Shown here: positions 1-8,961 of the stretch, piece after piece
How positions within the stretch are numbered: position 1 is the first letter of the stretch
Layout: each line of letters begins with the position of its first letter
Origin: Candidatus Rokubacteria bacterium 13_1_40CM_69_27
Lineage (GTDB): Bacteria > Methylomirabilota > Methylomirabilia > Rokubacteriales > CSP1-6
DNA: 64,000 nucleotides
Reading direction: 5' to 3'
Assembly: GCA_001917535.1 (NCBI GenBank)
Contig: MNEF01000094.1
Coordinates: forward strand, 24,482-88,481
Translations under genes and position numbers: made by a program
The notes under the pieces: model-generated
Databases searched by the model: none
Seen by the model: only the letters and a program-made list of their open reading frames with translations
Told to the model about the DNA's origin: nothing

Positions 1-254
1 GCCACGGCCAGCCCGGTAGCGAGGATGAGGGGTCCCACGAAGAGCGTGCTCAGCACGCGGGCGTCATAGCGCAGGTGCATGAAGAACAGGACCACCAGCG
101 AGAACTTGGCCGCCGACATCACCAGGAGCAACGGTACCAGGATGGGCGTCAGCTGGCGGATGTAGATGACGCCGACCTCCAGAGCGGTGATGACCGCCAG
201 GAGGACCGCCACCCTCAGGTAGGTCCCGACCGTGGCGTGTCCGCGCTCGGCCAT
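1..254 (-). CDS. ctaF: cytochrome c oxidase subunit IV (prokaryotic type), 3' end outside window
   Basis: Small membrane subunit of a heme-copper oxidase. The visible 84 residues begin MAERGHATVGTYLR, have two hydrophobic segments, and carry the sequence KFSLVVLFFMHLRYD that is typical of the prokaryotic COX4 family. The ATG overlaps the TGA of the subunit I/III fusion by one base (TGATG), so translation is probably coupled. The reading frame is open to the window edge, so the C terminus is not seen. The subunit supports assembly or stability and binds no redox cofactor. Confidence 0.88.
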   Translation of the reverse strand, partial: MAERGHATVGTYLRVAVLLAVITALEVGVIYIRQLTPILVPLLLVMSAAKFSLVVLFFMHLRYDARVLSTLFVGPLILATGLAV

Positions 255-2644
255 CACGGCACCAGATAGATGAGGGTGAAGATCACGATCCAGACGACGT
301 CGACGAAGTGCCAGTAGAGTCCCGCCGCCTCCACCTTGATCGCGTCCTCGGCGCCGAGCCGGCCGCGGAGGTCGAGGATCAGCAGCGCCAGCAGCCAGAG
401 GACGCCCAGGCTCACGTGGCCGCCGTGGAACCCGGTGAGGACGAAGAAGGTCGAGCCGAAGAGGTTCTGCTGCAGCGTGAGGCCTTCCCGGACGAAGTGG
501 GTGAACTCGTAGGCCTGGAAGCCGAGGAAGATCAGGCCGAAGAGGGCGGTGCCGCCCAGCCAGAGGCGCGACTGGAAGCGATCGCCTCGCTGCACGGCCG
601 CCAGCGCCAGCACCATCAGGAGGCTCGACATCAGCAGATCGAACGTGCTGGCGGTCGTGATCGGGATGTTGAGGACCTCGTGGGGATGCGGGCCCGTCAC
701 GCTGCGGCCCTTGTAGGCGATGTAGGTGGCGATGAGCGTGCCGAAGAACAGGCACTCGGACCCGATGAAGGTCCACATCCCGAGCTTGCGGTGATCGACG
801 CCGAGCCCGCCCGCCTGGTGCGCGTGGGCCGGGTTGCGGTGGTGCTCGAGCGCGAAGCTGAAGGCGCCCCACAGCGTGACGAGAGCCCCCGCCACGATCA
901 CGGCGACGTGGAGGAGGGCCCCGGCGGCGGCGACCCCGACACCGAGCGCGGTGACGACCGGCCAGTGCGAGGGGGCCGGCAGGTGGATGGCGTGCTCTTC
1001 GGTCGGCGGCGCCAGCGGCGCCCGCCGCGGGCCATGCTTCTCGCGCCAGTAGGTGTCGCGCCCGTAGATGGGCGGGATGGCGTCGAAGTTGTGCGGGGGC
1101 GGCGGCGAGGAGGTCCGCCATTCGAGCGTGCGGCCGTCCCAGGGGTCCGCCGGCGCCGGCGCGCCGCCGCGCAGGCTCCGGAGAGCGATCACGATGAAGA
1201 GGAGGATGGCGGCGGCGATGCCGAAGGCGCCGAGGGTCGAAACGAGGTTCCAGAAGCTCCAGGGTCCGTCGGGATACGTATAGATCCGGCGCGGCATGCC
1301 GACGGCGCCCAGATAGTGCTGGGGGAAGAAGGTGACGTTGAAGGCCACGAAGAGCAGCCAGAACTGGCAGCGGCCCAGCCGCTCGTCGAGCAGCCGGCCG
1401 GTGATCTTGGGCCACCAGTAGTAGGCGCCGGCAAAGAGACCGGAGAGGCTGCCGCCGATCAGAACGTAGTGCAGGTGGGCGACCACGAAGTACGAATCGG
1501 TCTGCTGGAGGTCGACCGGGGGGGAGGCGTGCATGATGCCCGAGAGCCCGCCGATGGTGAACAGGCCGATGAGGCCGACGGCGAAGTGCAGGGCGGTGGT
1601 GGCCCGGATCGTCCCGCCCCAGAGCGTGGCCAGCCAGTTGAAGATCTTCACGCCGGTGGGGATCGCGATGATCATGGTAGCGATCGAGAACGCAGCGTCG
1701 GCGACCGGGCCCATGCCGGCGGCGAACATGTGGTGACTCCAGACGCCGAAGCCGAAGAAGCCGATGAGGGCGCCGGAGTAGATCATGATGGGCGCCCCGA
1801 ACAGGGGCTTGCGGGCGAAGGTGGGGAGCACCTCGGAGACGATGCCGAACGCGGGGAGGATCAGGATGTAGACCTCGGGGTGGCCGAAGATCCAGAAGAG
1901 GTGCTGCCACAGGTGGAGGTCGCCGCCGGCGCCCACGTCGTAGAAGTGGGTGCCGAAGAAGCGGTCGAACGTCAGGAAGATCAGCCCCACCGTGACCGGC
2001 GGGAAGGCCAACACGATGAGGAACTGGACCACCAGCGTCATCCAGACGAAGAGGGGCATGCGCATCAGGCTCATGCCCGGCGCGCGCAGATTGAGGATCG
2101 TCACGATGAAGTTCACCGCGGCGATCATCGAGGAGGCGCCCAATACCTGAAGGCTGAGCATCCAGAAGTCGACGCTGGCCGACGGGGAGAACTGCCGGGA
2201 GGTGAGGTTGGCGTAGCCGAACCAGCCGGCGTCCGGCGGCGTCCCGGCCAGCCAGCTCGCATTCAGCAGCAGCCCGCCGCCCAGGAAGATCCAGTACGAC
2301 AGCGCGTTGAGGCGGGGGAAGGCCACGTCCCGCGCGCCGATCATCAGCGGGATCATGTAATTGAACAAGGCGGCGTTGAGCGGCATGACCGCCAGGAAGA
2401 TCATCGTCGTGCCGTGCATCGTGAACAGCGCGTTGAAGGTCTCCGCGCTGACGACGGTGCCGCCGGGCCGCGCCAGCTGCAGCCGGATCAGCAGCGCCTC
2501 GATTCCCCCCAGCAGGAAAAAGCCGAAGGCCGTCGTGCCGTAGAGGATCCCGATTCGCTTGTGGTCGACGGTCGTGATCCAGCTCCACACGCCGGTCGCC
2601 GCCGGCGCGTGCACCTGCGGGAAGGCGAGCGGGCGGATCGCCAT
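254..2644 (-). CDS. ctaD: cytochrome c oxidase subunit I/III fusion
   Basis: Catalytic subunit of an aa3-type oxidase, 796 residues, with subunit III fused to its C terminus. The first ~560 residues are subunit I: TVDHKRIGILY at the N terminus, HGTTMIF (low-spin heme ligand region), GHPEVYILILP, the SHHM CuB histidines and HLHYVL. From about residue 600 the sequence becomes subunit III (DHRKLGMWTFIGSECLFFGT ... GLYWHFVDVVWI). Such I/III fusions are known in several phyla. The start ATG overlaps the stop of the subunit II gene by one base and the stop overlaps the subunit IV start by one base, so the three genes form a coupled operon. The 1505-residue frame in the ORF track is this gene plus unrelated upstream reading. 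Confidence 0.95.
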   Translation of the reverse strand: MAIRPLAFPQVHAPAATGVWSWITTVDHKRIGILYGTTAFGFFLLGGIEALLIRLQLARPGGTVVSAETFNALFTMHGTTMIFLAVMPLNAALFNYMIPLMIGARDVAFPRLNALSYWIFLGGGLLLNASWLAGTPPDAGWFGYANLTSRQFSPSASVDFWMLSLQVLGASSMIAAVNFIVTILNLRAPGMSLMRMPLFVWMTLVVQFLIVLAFPPVTVGLIFLTFDRFFGTHFYDVGAGGDLHLWQHLFWIFGHPEVYILILPAFGIVSEVLPTFARKPLFGAPIMIYSGALIGFFGFGVWSHHMFAAGMGPVADAAFSIATMIIAIPTGVKIFNWLATLWGGTIRATTALHFAVGLIGLFTIGGLSGIMHASPPVDLQQTDSYFVVAHLHYVLIGGSLSGLFAGAYYWWPKITGRLLDERLGRCQFWLLFVAFNVTFFPQHYLGAVGMPRRIYTYPDGPWSFWNLVSTLGAFGIAAAILLFIVIALRSLRGGAPAPADPWDGRTLEWRTSSPPPPHNFDAIPPIYGRDTYWREKHGPRRAPLAPPTEEHAIHLPAPSHWPVVTALGVGVAAAGALLHVAVIVAGALVTLWGAFSFALEHHRNPAHAHQAGGLGVDHRKLGMWTFIGSECLFFGTLIATYIAYKGRSVTGPHPHEVLNIPITTASTFDLLMSSLLMVLALAAVQRGDRFQSRLWLGGTALFGLIFLGFQAYEFTHFVREGLTLQQNLFGSTFFVLTGFHGGHVSLGVLWLLALLILDLRGRLGAEDAIKVEAAGLYWHFVDVVWIVIFTLIYLVP

Positions 2645-3645
2645 CACTTCAGACTCGCGAGATACGTGGCCAGGGCCCGCGCGTCGGGCTCGCCCAGCCC
2701 GAGGTCGGGCATCTTCACGCCGGGCTTGAGCGCGGCCGGGTGGCGGAGCCAGGCGGTGATGTTCTCGACCGTGGCAGGGAGCAGGCCGGCGCCGAGCGTC
2801 TGACGGCTGCCGAAGTGCGTGAGGTCCGGTCCCAGGGTTCCGGCCGACACCCCGCGGATCGTGTGGCAGCCGACGCACGCGCTGCGCGTGAAGACCGCCT
2901 TGCCATCGGCCGCGGCGCCGGTCGGCTCGGCCGGCGGCGCCTTCTGGGCGGCGACCCAGCGCTCGAAGGCGGGCGGCGTGTCCACGAAGACGCGGACCCG
3001 CATGTTGGCGTGGGAGGCGCCGCAGAACTCCGCGCACTGGCCCAGGTATTCGCCGGGCGCGTCGGGGGTGAGGGCGATGTGGTTGATCCGGCCGGGAACG
3101 ACGTCGCGCTTGCCGCCCAGCTGAGGAACCCAGAAGGAGTGGATCACGTCGGGCCCTTCGAGCCGCAGCACGACCGGGCGACCCGCCGGCAGGTGGAGCT
3201 CGTTCGCCGTCACCAGACCGAGCGACGGGTAGCGGAACTCCCACCACCACTGCCAGCCGCGCACGACGACCTCCAGAGCGCCGCGCGGCGCCTCGCCCTG
3301 CGTGCGGAAGATGACCTGGATGGTGGGGATGGCGATGACCAGCAGGACGAGGCCCGGCGCGATCGTCCATCCGATCTCCAGCAGCGAGTGCCCGCGCGTC
3401 TGGCGGGGCAGCGGCGCTCCCGGCCGGTCGGGGTACCGCACAAGTACCCAGGCTAGAACGGAGAAGACGACGAGCGCGATGCCGATCGTCACCCACGTGA
3501 TCAGGCCATAGATGTCGAGGATCGCCTGCGCGACGTCCGAGCGCGCGACCAGGCTGCTCTGGGGCGTATCCCACGCGCAGCCGCCGAGGACGACGGCGAA
3601 CCCGGCGAGAGTGACACGCAGGCCGTGGCGCGGGGAGGGGGTCAC
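2644..3645 (-). CDS. ctaC: cytochrome c oxidase subunit II with C-terminal cytochrome c domain
   Basis: Electron-entry subunit, 333 residues, GTG start. The N terminus has a lipoprotein-type signal (VVLGGC, Cys23), then two membrane segments, then the periplasmic cupredoxin domain with the CuA signature CAEFCGASHANM near residue 210. A c-type heme site CVGCH lies near residue 260, with a distal Met-containing loop (GVKMPDLG). A caa3-type arrangement follows from this. The upstream ATG at 3652 is in another frame. The gene lies 48 bases after the amidohydrolase gene on the same strand. Confidence 0.93.
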   Translation of the reverse strand: MTPSPRHGLRVTLAGFAVVLGGCAWDTPQSSLVARSDVAQAILDIYGLITWVTIGIALVVFSVLAWVLVRYPDRPGAPLPRQTRGHSLLEIGWTIAPGLVLLVIAIPTIQVIFRTQGEAPRGALEVVVRGWQWWWEFRYPSLGLVTANELHLPAGRPVVLRLEGPDVIHSFWVPQLGGKRDVVPGRINHIALTPDAPGEYLGQCAEFCGASHANMRVRVFVDTPPAFERWVAAQKAPPAEPTGAAADGKAVFTRSACVGCHTIRGVSAGTLGPDLTHFGSRQTLGAGLLPATVENITAWLRHPAALKPGVKMPDLGLGEPDARALATYLASLK

Positions 3646-3693
3646 GAGGCATGACGATACCGGTGCCGGGCGGCCCCCGCAAGAGTGCGGAGG

Positions 3694-4932
3694 CTAGTTG
3701 GCGAGGGCGAGCAGCGAGTGCAGCAGCGCGTTGGCGCCGTGCTCGATGGCCTCCCAGTCGCTCATCTCGTCCACGCGGTGGCTGCGCCCGCCCTGCGAGG
3801 GAATGAAGATCATCCCCGCCTCGGTGATCAGCGTCAGGTTCTGCGCGTCGTGGCCGGCAGCCGAGGAGAGGCGTTGCCATTTGAGGCCGAGCGTCCCGCA
3901 GGCTTCCTCGATGGCGGCCTGCACGCGCGGCGAGCAGCGCGCGGGCTTGGTCGCCGACATCGGCCGGACCTCGACCTCGATCCGGCGCTCGCGGGCGACC
4001 CGCTGGGCCAGCGCGGCACACTCGGCCGCGAGCCGGTCGAGCACGTCGGGCTCCGGGTCGCGCATCTCGTGGACGAGCTCGGCGCGTCCCGGCACGATGT
4101 TCGACGCGCCCGGGTGGACGTGGACGACGCCGAAGTTGGTCACGCTGCGGCCGCCGCCGCGGGCGATGACGAGGTCGCGCGCCTGGAGCGCGAAGTCGGC
4201 GGCGGCCAGGAAGGCGTCCCGGCGGCGCTCCATGGGCGTCGTCCCGGCGTGGTCGGCCTGGCCCGTGAAAACGACGCGCGAGCGCCGCACGCCCACGATG
4301 GCCTCGACGACGCCGATAGCGATCCCCGCCTCCTCGAGGCGCGGCCCCTGCTCGATGTGCAGCTCGACGTAGGCGGCGACGGATCCCGGCGGCGCCTGGG
4401 CCTCGCCGGCGCGAAGGGCGTCGAAGCCCGCCCGACTCATCGCCTCGACGAGGCGCTCGCCATCCACGGCGGCCATCTCGGGAATGCGGGCGACGTCCAG
4501 GTTGCCGCAGAAGGCCCGCGAGCCGAAGAGGCTCCCGTACCGGCCTTCCTCGTCGGTCCAGGCGGCGACGGCCAGGGGATGCCGCCGCGGGGCGCCGGCC
4601 TCGCGGATCGTTTGAAGACACTCGAGTCCGGCCAGGACTCCCAGCGCGCCGTCGAGGATGCCGCCCTCCGGCACAGTGTCGATGTGCGAGCCGGTGAGGA
4701 TCACCGGGGTGTCGGAGGCGCAGGCGCGGGCCCCGAGGGCGCCGAAGACGTTCCCGGCTGCATCCACCCACGCCTCCAGGCCGGTCTGGCGTAGCTCGGC
4801 GAGGAGCCAGGCGCGCGCCTGCTCGTGCGACGGGCTCCAGGCTGGCCGCGTGACGCCGCCGCCAGGCAGCGCGCCGAAGCCCGCGAGCGCATTGATGCGC
4901 GATCTCAGGCGCGGAAGCCGGATCTGGATCAC
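3694..4932 (-). CDS. M20-family amidohydrolase (N-carbamoyl-L-amino-acid hydrolase / allantoate amidohydrolase type)
   Basis: Cytosolic metal-dependent hydrolase of carbamoyl or ureido amide bonds, 412 residues, within the family range. Metal-site and family motifs are present in order: GSHIDTVPEGGILDGA, WTDEEG, ELHIEQGP, the dimerisation-domain GQADHAGTTPM, and SAAGHDAQN near the C terminus. The start used is GTG at 4932. The substrate cannot be fixed: N-carbamoyl amino acids, beta-ureidopropionate and allantoate are all possible, and no hydantoinase or pyrimidine-degradation gene is adjacent. Transcription may begin from a TATACT box on the minus strand near 4935-4940, but no good -35 is seen. 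Confidence 0.85.
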   Translation of the reverse strand: MIQIRLPRLRSRINALAGFGALPGGGVTRPAWSPSHEQARAWLLAELRQTGLEAWVDAAGNVFGALGARACASDTPVILTGSHIDTVPEGGILDGALGVLAGLECLQTIREAGAPRRHPLAVAAWTDEEGRYGSLFGSRAFCGNLDVARIPEMAAVDGERLVEAMSRAGFDALRAGEAQAPPGSVAAYVELHIEQGPRLEEAGIAIGVVEAIVGVRRSRVVFTGQADHAGTTPMERRRDAFLAAADFALQARDLVIARGGGRSVTNFGVVHVHPGASNIVPGRAELVHEMRDPEPDVLDRLAAECAALAQRVARERRIEVEVRPMSATKPARCSPRVQAAIEEACGTLGLKWQRLSSAAGHDAQNLTLITEAGMIFIPSQGGRSHRVDEMSDWEAIEHGANALLHSLLALAN

Positions 4933-4951
4933 GGAAGGGCCAGTATAGCGC

Positions 4952-4981
4952 TTGACGAAGCCTGGAGGACGTTCCTACAAT
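4952..4981 (+). promoter_or_regulatory. sigma70-type promoter of the acyl-CoA dehydrogenase operon
   Basis: TTGACG, an 18-base spacer and TACAAT lie upstream of the first acyl-CoA dehydrogenase gene. The predicted transcript start near 4988 leaves a leader of about 40 bases. The ORF track's start at 4952 is the -35 TTG itself, which argues against that codon being the translation start. Confidence 0.65.
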
Positions 4982-5026
4982 GAATCACCGTTCAGTCCGT
5001 CGCGTAGCGCCCTCCGGGAGGGACCC

Positions 5027-6223
5027 TTGGATTTCTCGCTGACCCCTGAACAAGAAGCCTTCCGGACTCACGTGCGCTCGTGGCTCAAAGCCAACATGCC
5101 GCCGGAGTGGAGCGAGCGGCTGGTGGCCAGCTCCGACATCCCGCGCCCCGAGGCCTACGAACTCCTCCGCCGGTGGCAGCGTCAGCTCTACGAGGCCGGG
5201 TTCATCGGGCTCACGTGGCCCAAGGAGTACGGAGGCCGCAGCCTCACCTTCATGGAGGAGATGATCCTCCACGAGGAGATGGCGCTGGCCAAGGCGCCGC
5301 CGATCCTCAATGTCCTGGGGGTGGGCATGGCGGGGCCGACGATCATCGCCTACGGCAGCGAGGCCCAGAAGAAGCGGCACCTGGCCAGGATCCTGTCCTG
5401 CGAGGAGATCTGGTGTCAGGGCTACTCCGAGCCCAACGCCGGCTCGGACCTGGCCTCGCTGCAGACGCGGGCGGTGAAGGACGGCGAGCACTTTGTGGTC
5501 AACGGTCAGAAGGTCTGGACGTCGCTGGCCCACGTGGCCGACTGGATGATGCTGCTGGCCCGCACCGATCCCGACGCCCCCCGGCACAAGGGGATCACCT
5601 ACTTCCTGCTCGACATGCGCTCGCCGGGCGTGACGGTGAAGCCGCTCCGCCAGATCACCGGCGACCCCGAGTTCAACGAGGTCTTCTTCGACAACGTCCG
5701 CGTGCACGAGAGTCAGGTGCTGGGCGGCGTCAACAACGGCTGGCAGGTCGGGCTGACGACGCTGATGTACGAGCGCCTGGCCCTCGGCTTCGGATTGCAA
5801 GTCAGGCTGCGCATCGCCCTGGACGGGCTCATCGAGATGGCGCGCCGGATGGAGAAGCACGGGCGCGTGACCACCAAGGACCCGCTCATGCGGCAGAAGC
5901 TCGCCCAGCTCTGGATCGACACCGAGTGCCTGAAGCTGACGGGCGCCCGCGCCATCACGCGCCTGCTGCGCGGCGAGATGCCGGGGCCCGAGGCCTCCAC
6001 CGGCAAGATGGGCTGGGTCGACACGCACCAGCGGCTGCAGGAGATCGCCATGGAGATCCAGGGGCCCTACGCGCAGCTGCCGCGCGGCTCCGACTGGGCG
6101 GTGGAGGGCGGCCTCTGGCAGTATAGCTTCCTCCGCTCGCGCGCCAACTCCATCGAGGGGGGCACCACCGAGGTCCAGAAGAACATCATCGGCGAGCGCA
6201 TCCTCGGCTTGCCCAAGGGGTAG
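5027..6223 (+). CDS. acyl-CoA dehydrogenase, first of a pair
   Basis: FAD-dependent dehydrogenation of an acyl-CoA thioester, 398 residues, close to the usual 380-400. The start is taken as TTG at 5027: it follows GGGAGGGA by a few bases, lies downstream of the promoter, and gives the standard N terminus (M)DFSLTPEQEAFR. FAD and substrate motifs include CQGYSEPNAGSDLASLQT and VNGQKVWTS. The C terminus reads SIEGGTTEVQKNIIGERILGLP, the form seen in actinobacterial FadE17-type enzymes. It is followed after 78 bases by a second dehydrogenase gene, so the two may form a heteromeric enzyme. Substrate unknown. Confidence 0.9.
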   Translation: MDFSLTPEQEAFRTHVRSWLKANMPPEWSERLVASSDIPRPEAYELLRRWQRQLYEAGFIGLTWPKEYGGRSLTFMEEMILHEEMALAKAPPILNVLGVGMAGPTIIAYGSEAQKKRHLARILSCEEIWCQGYSEPNAGSDLASLQTRAVKDGEHFVVNGQKVWTSLAHVADWMMLLARTDPDAPRHKGITYFLLDMRSPGVTVKPLRQITGDPEFNEVFFDNVRVHESQVLGGVNNGWQVGLTTLMYERLALGFGLQVRLRIALDGLIEMARRMEKHGRVTTKDPLMRQKLAQLWIDTECLKLTGARAITRLLRGEMPGPEASTGKMGWVDTHQRLQEIAMEIQGPYAQLPRGSDWAVEGGLWQYSFLRSRANSIEGGTTEVQKNIIGERILGLPKG

Positions 6224-6301
6224 AGGTCGTGCGAGCCGCAGGGCGCCCGGGCAGCCGCAGGCGGACCGCGCCCGAGGCGAGCCTGTGAAGGGGTAGGGAC
6301 A

Positions 6302-7441
6302 ATGGACTTCGGCTTCAGCCCAGAGCAAGAGATGCTCCGCGCCACGGCGCGGAAGTTTCTGGAGAACGAGTGCACGTCATCGTACGTCCGCGATCGCATG
6401 ATCGAGCCGGGCGGCACGACCGACGAGTTCTGGGCCAAGCTCGCCGAGCAGGGCTGGCTGGGCCTGATCTATCCCGAAGAATACGGCGGCAGCGGGCTCA
6501 ACTTCGTCGATCTCACCGTCCTGATGGAGGAGATGGGACGGGTGGTGATGCCCGGCCCGTTCTTCTCCACGGTGTTGCTGGGTGGGCTCGCGATCCTCGA
6601 AGCGGGCTCGACGGAGCAGAAGAAGCAATGGCTGCCCAAAGTCGCGACGGGCCAGACCAAGGTTGCTCTGGCCTGGACGGAGCCGAACGCGCGCTGGGAC
6701 GCCGCGGGGGTGACGGCCGCCGCCAAGCCGGCGAACGGCGGCTTTGTGCTGTCGGGCACCAAGCTCTTCGTCCTGGACGCCCACATCGCGGACGTGCTCG
6801 TCGTCGTGGCCCGGACGACCGAGGGCCAGCAGCCCGAGCGGGGCGTGAGCCTCTTCCTCGTCCCCCAGGGCGCGGCCGGGCTCGAGGTCAAGCTGCTGCC
6901 CACCATGGACCAGACGCGCAAACTCTGCGAGGTCGCGCTCCACGACGTGCGCGTTCCGGCCTCCGCGCTGCTGGGGCCGAAGGACGGCGGCTGGCCGCCG
7001 CTCGGTCGCGTGATCGAGCGGGCGACGGTGGGGCTCTGCGCCGAGATGTGCGGGGGCGCCCAGAAGGTCCTCGACCTGACCGTCGAGTACGCGAAGATCC
7101 GCATCGCCTTCGGCAAGCCGATCGGTGCCTATCAGGGCGTCAAGCACAAGGCCGCCGACATGCTGGTGGACGTCGAGAACGCCAAGTCGCTGACGTACTA
7201 CGCCGCCTGGTCGGTGGACGAGAACGTGCCGGAGGCGGCGCTGGCCGTCTCGATGGCCAAGGCCTACGCCTCCGACGCGTACCGCAAGGTGGCCGGCGCC
7301 GGCATCCAGCTCCACGGCGGCATCGGCTTCACCTGGGAGCACGACCTGCACCTCTACTTCAAGCGGGCGAAGTCCTCCGAGCTCACCTTCGGCGACGCGA
7401 CCTACCACCGGGAGAGGGTGGCGCAGCTCATCAACCTCTAG
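6302..7441 (+). CDS. acyl-CoA dehydrogenase family protein, second of a pair
   Basis: 379 residues, beginning MDFGFSPEQEMLRATARKFL. It has the acyl-CoA dehydrogenase fold (VALAWTEPNARWD; the flavin-contact region FGKPIGAYQGVKHKAADM; the C-terminal IQLHGGIGFTWEHDLHLY). The end, SSELTFGDATYHRERV, lacks the EGGT/YEGT block that carries or neighbours the catalytic glutamate in many members. By analogy with paired FadE subunits it may be the partner subunit of the preceding gene. No transcription signal lies between them, so one operon is likely. Confidence 0.85.
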   Translation: MDFGFSPEQEMLRATARKFLENECTSSYVRDRMIEPGGTTDEFWAKLAEQGWLGLIYPEEYGGSGLNFVDLTVLMEEMGRVVMPGPFFSTVLLGGLAILEAGSTEQKKQWLPKVATGQTKVALAWTEPNARWDAAGVTAAAKPANGGFVLSGTKLFVLDAHIADVLVVVARTTEGQQPERGVSLFLVPQGAAGLEVKLLPTMDQTRKLCEVALHDVRVPASALLGPKDGGWPPLGRVIERATVGLCAEMCGGAQKVLDLTVEYAKIRIAFGKPIGAYQGVKHKAADMLVDVENAKSLTYYAAWSVDENVPEAALAVSMAKAYASDAYRKVAGAGIQLHGGIGFTWEHDLHLYFKRAKSSELTFGDATYHRERVAQLINL

Positions 7442-7462
7442 ACTCGGAGGCGGGCTTCTAGA

Positions 7463-7536
7463 CTCGGAGGGGAGCTTCGCCCCCCTTCCGATGCCTCCCC
7501 CAGGCTCCGATTGCGCGGGCAAAGCCCGCGCTCGAA
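7463..7536 (+). repeat. REP-like composite element R1 (B then A)
   Basis: B hairpin (CTCGGAGGGGAGC-TTC-GCCCCCCTTCCGA type) followed by A hairpin (GCGCGGGCAAAGCCCGCGC), beginning 21 bases after the stop of the second acyl-CoA dehydrogenase gene. One of ten copies in this window. Confidence 0.85.
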
Positions 7537-7582
7537 CCCCCCACTTCCCGGCGCGGCGAACGACCTCTATATTGGCGGTGCG

Positions 7583-8395
7583 ATGAGCGCCCCCCTGTCG
7601 CCGGTCGAGCCCAAGCCGGCCTCCTCCGTGCTCCTGGTCCGCCCGGCGCCGACGAGTGCCCCCGAGCCGCTCGAGGTCTACATGATCCGGCGCCAGAAGG
7701 GGATGAAGTTCCTGGGCGGCTACTACGCGTTTCCCGGCGGCAAGGTGGATCCTTCCGACCGCTCGCTGCAGAGCCTGGCGTGCTGCTACGGCCTGTCCCC
7801 CGAGGCGGCCGAGACGATCTTTCCCGGCGGCGGCCTGCCGGCGCTGGCGTACTGGGTGACGGCGGTACGCGAGCTGCTCGAGGAGAGCGGGCTCCTGCTG
7901 GCCTGCGACGCGCAGGGGCGGCCGATCGACGCCCGCCAGCCGCCCGTCGCCGACGCCGTCGAGCGCGTGCGCAAGGCGCTCATGGACGACGAGGCGCCCT
8001 TCGCGGTGCTGCTGGCGCGGGAGAACTGGTCCTGCGACCTGCGCCCGCTCCGTTACCTCTCCCACTTCATCACGCCCACGGCCAGTCCGATCCGCTTCAG
8101 CGCCCGCTTCTTTCTCTGTCCGCTTCCCGCCGACCAGGCCCCGCGCCTGTTCACCGAGGAAACGTCGGAGGGCTTCTGGATCGCGCCCGGCGAGGGCTAC
8201 CGGCGCTTCTGCGCGGGCAAGATGGACATGGCCGAGCCGGCCGAGTACGGGCTCGGCTACCTGGCCCAGTTCGAGTCGCTGGACGCGCTGTGGACGGCCC
8301 ACGCCGACGGCCGCCACAAGTTCCACGGCATCATCGACCGCATCGACCAGTTCTGGAAGACCTTCGACTGGAAGGCGAATCGCTGGCGCCGGTGA
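7583..8395 (+). CDS. Nudix hydrolase, NUDT19/CoA-diphosphatase-like
   Basis: 270 residues. The start chosen is ATG 7583 because the ORF-track extension upstream translates the REP element. The fold begins ASSVLLVRPAP and MIRRQKGMKFLGGYYAFPGGKVD, and the Nudix box core is RELLEESG near residue 100. The long insert and FPGGKVDPSD arrangement resemble eukaryotic NUDT19-type CoA diphosphatases, which cleave acyl-CoA or CoA. That would fit the flanking acyl-CoA genes, but substrate assignment is inference. TATATT at about 7567 lies just upstream without a clear -35. Confidence 0.82.
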   Translation: MSAPLSPVEPKPASSVLLVRPAPTSAPEPLEVYMIRRQKGMKFLGGYYAFPGGKVDPSDRSLQSLACCYGLSPEAAETIFPGGGLPALAYWVTAVRELLEESGLLLACDAQGRPIDARQPPVADAVERVRKALMDDEAPFAVLLARENWSCDLRPLRYLSHFITPTASPIRFSARFFLCPLPADQAPRLFTEETSEGFWIAPGEGYRRFCAGKMDMAEPAEYGLGYLAQFESLDALWTAHADGRHKFHGIIDRIDQFWKTFDWKANRWRR

Positions 8396-8400
8396 CGTCG

Positions 8401-8961
8401 ATGGCCAATGCCGTCACCGCCTTCCTCGACGCCCGTTTGACCGCCCACGCGGGCGACCGATCCGCGATCGTCACGCCGTCGGCGACGATCACCTATCGTG
8501 ACCTCGTCGCCCTCGTCAATCGGATGGGCAGCAGCCCCTTCTACTGGAACCGAGCGGAGCAGTCACGGCGCGCGTTCGTCGGTGAGTGGTTCAGGACCGG
8601 CGACGTCTACGCGCGCGACGCCGAGGGCTTCTATCACCATCGCGGCCGGCAAGACGACCTCTTCAAGGTCGCCGGGATGTGGGTGGCACCGGGCGACGTC
8701 GAGACGGCTCTGCTCGCCCATCCCGACGTGGCCGAGGCCGGCGTGGTGGGCGCCGTCGACGAGAGCGGGCTCACCAAGCCCTTCGCGTTCGTCGTGCCCA
8801 AAACGGGAGCGGAGGCGGCGCTGGCCGGCGCCCTGGAGCGACTGACGGAGGAGAAGCTCGCCCCCCACCAGCGTCCCCGGCGGATCTTCATCGTCCCCGA
8901 GCTGCCGCGCACGGCCACCGGCAAGCTCCAGCGCTCCCTCCTGCGCGCCCGCGTTCGCTGA
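8401..8961 (+). pseudogene. AMP-dependent acyl-CoA ligase with large internal deletion (benzoate-CoA ligase-like)
   Basis: An open frame of 186 residues in which only the ends of an adenylate-forming ligase survive. Residues 1-~42 look like a normal N terminus (FLDARLTAHAGDRSAIV ... TYRDLVALVN). At about residue 45 the sequence jumps to the last part of the large domain (WFRTGDVYARDAEGFYHHRGR) and the C-terminal lid (DDLFKVAGMWVAPGDVE ... ELPRTATGKLQR). Roughly 300 residues are missing, including the phosphate-binding loop and most of the acyl pocket. Reading frame is kept across the join. It cannot adenylate by the known mechanism. A genuine in-frame deletion or a collapsed assembly are both possible. 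It sits 5 bases after the Nudix gene and overlaps the thioesterase start by one base. Confidence 0.8.

Noticed and set aside
308-2803. 831-residue plus-strand ORF opposite the first oxidase operon
   Set aside because: Shadow of the ctaC-ctaD genes: charged, histidine- and arginine-rich translation with no fold signature; the minus strand encodes conserved proteins.
7561-7585. TATATT promoter directly upstream of the first Nudix gene
   Set aside because: No matching -35 at 16-19 bases; left out as a feature.
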